64,000 nt of DNA from positions 1 through 64,000 of the forward strand of contig NZ_QVTE01000046.1 of the NCBI RefSeq assembly GCF_003429095.1, read 5' to 3'. The notes under the pieces were generated by a model. That model searched no databases and was not told the DNA's origin. It saw only the letters and a program-made list of their open reading frames with translations. Shown here in pieces: positions 63,338-64,000 of the stretch. The translations under genes were made by a program, and so were the position numbers. Each line of letters starts with the position of its first letter. The first letter of the stretch is position 1. The stretch is from Peribacillus saganii (GTDB taxonomy: Bacteria; Bacillota; Bacilli; Bacillales; DSM-1321).

Positions 63338-63666
63338 TAATTTAATAACAATTATATTGACCTGTTTAATACAGCTAATATAACATTAGATTTATTGGTA
63401 GTGTTTTCCAAATGGATATCTTTTAAATTGGGTTTATAATATTTAAAAATAATTAACTTAAAAATTTAAAGCACTTTATTGAGATATAAGAAATCTCACC
63501 CTAGAAGCTTATAAAGCGCTAAATGATATCAACAAAAGGTTTTAAATCATCGACTTTCCTAGATGCATTAAAGAAGTCTGTAGATTGATAGTTACTTAAA
63601 GCTAATAAACCTTCGCGTTTATTTTTGGAAGGAATTTTTTTTATCGCAAATTTAGGAGGACAAACG
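63338..63666. other. Intergenic gap before rmlA, possible remnant
   Basis: The DNA is A/T-rich. On the minus strand a coherent frame, about 63525-63640, reads [20 protein letters not shown] and ASRKVDDLKPFVDII, then a stop; it has protein-like composition but no recognised family, and it may be chance or a gene remnant. The ribosome site AGGAGG for rmlA ends the gap. Confidence 0.25.
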
Positions 63667-64000
63667 ATGAAAGGTATTATTCTAGCAGGAGGTTCAGGTA
63701 CTCGCCTCTATCCCTTAACAAAAGCTGTTTCAAAACAAATGTTACCTGTATATGATAAGCCGATGATATACTATCCGCTTTCTGTATTGATGTTGGCTGG
63801 AATTAGAGAAATTTTAATTATTTCCACTCCGAGAGATGTGGAAGGATTTAAAGAACTGTTAGGTGATGGAAGTAAGTTGGGAATGAAATTTGAATATGCT
63901 ATTCAAGAAAAACCAAAGGGCCTTGCAGAGGCCTTTATTATTGGGGAGGAATTTATAGGAGATTCAAGTGTATCACTTGTTTTAGGTGATAATATCTTCT
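63667..64000 (+). CDS. rfbA: Glucose-1-phosphate thymidylyltransferase RmlA, cut by the window end
   Basis: The first 111 codons of RmlA, which makes dTDP-glucose from dTTP and glucose-1-phosphate. The N-terminal signature is complete: [20 protein letters not shown] (residues 3-22), [20 protein letters not shown], then EILIISTP and [10 protein letters not shown] very good ribosome site (AGGAGG, seven bases before ATG) precedes it. rmlB and the dTDP-sugar genes are expected beyond 64000. The donor is used by the WecE-like and WecF-like enzymes. Confidence 0.95.
   Translation, partial: MKGIILAGGSGTRLYPLTKAVSKQMLPVYDKPMIYYPLSVLMLAGIREILIISTPRDVEGFKELLGDGSKLGMKFEYAIQEKPKGLAEAFIIGEEFIGDSSVSLVLGDNIF

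Overview
The window is chromosomal DNA of a spore-forming, flagellated Bacillaceae bacterium. Evidence for this is spoIID, spoIIQ and spoIIID, mbl, the rod genes flhO/flhP, a competence-type ssbB, strong AGGAGG-like ribosome sites, many TTG/GTG starts and dispersed repeats typical of the family. Gene order (spoIID-spoIIQ-spoIIID-mbl-flhO-flhP-fabZ-ywpF-ssbB-ywqA-ywqB-ywqC-ywqD-ywqE) follows the Bacillus subtilis yw* region, as I remember it, with insertions and losses. I cannot name the species; a soil Bacillaceae genus such as Cytobacillus or Mesobacillus would fit, but that is a guess.

Layout. 1-5.5 kb: a NERD-domain protein, spoIID, a VanZ-like membrane protein on the minus strand, spoIIQ and spoIIID, with tandem and dispersed repeats between them. 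6-12.2 kb: mbl, flhO/flhP behind a sigma-D-type promoter, an EpuA-like small membrane protein, fabZ, an Asn/Asp-rich lipoprotein, a small unknown gene and ywpF. 12.4-19.4 kb: ssbB, a small Cys-rich protein and a five-gene oligopeptide ABC transporter. 19.5-26.5 kb: DUF4003 protein, an unknown protein, and the ywqA (SNF2 helicase) and ywqB (SWIM) pair. 26.7-30.4 kb: a PlcR-type regulator divergent from a 43-residue secreted peptide ending in a duplicated ELPPML, then a CorA-like membrane protein. 30.5-38.3 kb: a small membrane protein, a PBP3-type transpeptidase, a processive GT2 glycosyltransferase and an S-layer protein. 38.6-64 kb: a large AT-rich exopolysaccharide/capsule locus, cut by the window end.

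How the genes work together. The polysaccharide locus starts with a tyrosine-kinase phosphoregulation module (modulator, BY-kinase, PHP phosphatase). A structured leader with two terminator-like hairpins follows, in the position where B. subtilis carries the EAR antitermination RNA. Next come a PglF/EpsC-type 4,6-dehydratase, GalU, a PglE/EpsN-type aminotransferase and a PglC/EpsL-type initiating phosphoglycosyltransferase, which together suggest a bacillosamine-type first sugar. A second pathway (RmlA, WecE-like aminotransferase, acetyltransferase, WecF-like transferase) points to dTDP-Fuc4NAc. Three GT4 transferases, an EpsG/Wzy-like polymerase and a Wzx flippase complete a Wzx/Wzy system. 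Unusual for such a locus are three separate ATP-grasp ligases, a HAD phosphatase, a D-cysteine-desulfhydrase-like PLP enzyme and a type IV prepilin-like protein. I infer that the ligases add an amino acid or similar acyl group to an amino sugar. Decayed transposases and an rmlA remnant show that the locus has been rearranged.

Most interesting candidates: the PlcR/PapR-like signalling pair, with a putative palindromic operator found three times nearby; the ATP-grasp/HAD/PLP cassette; and the candidate EAR leader. All functions come from reading motifs by eye; no database search was run.
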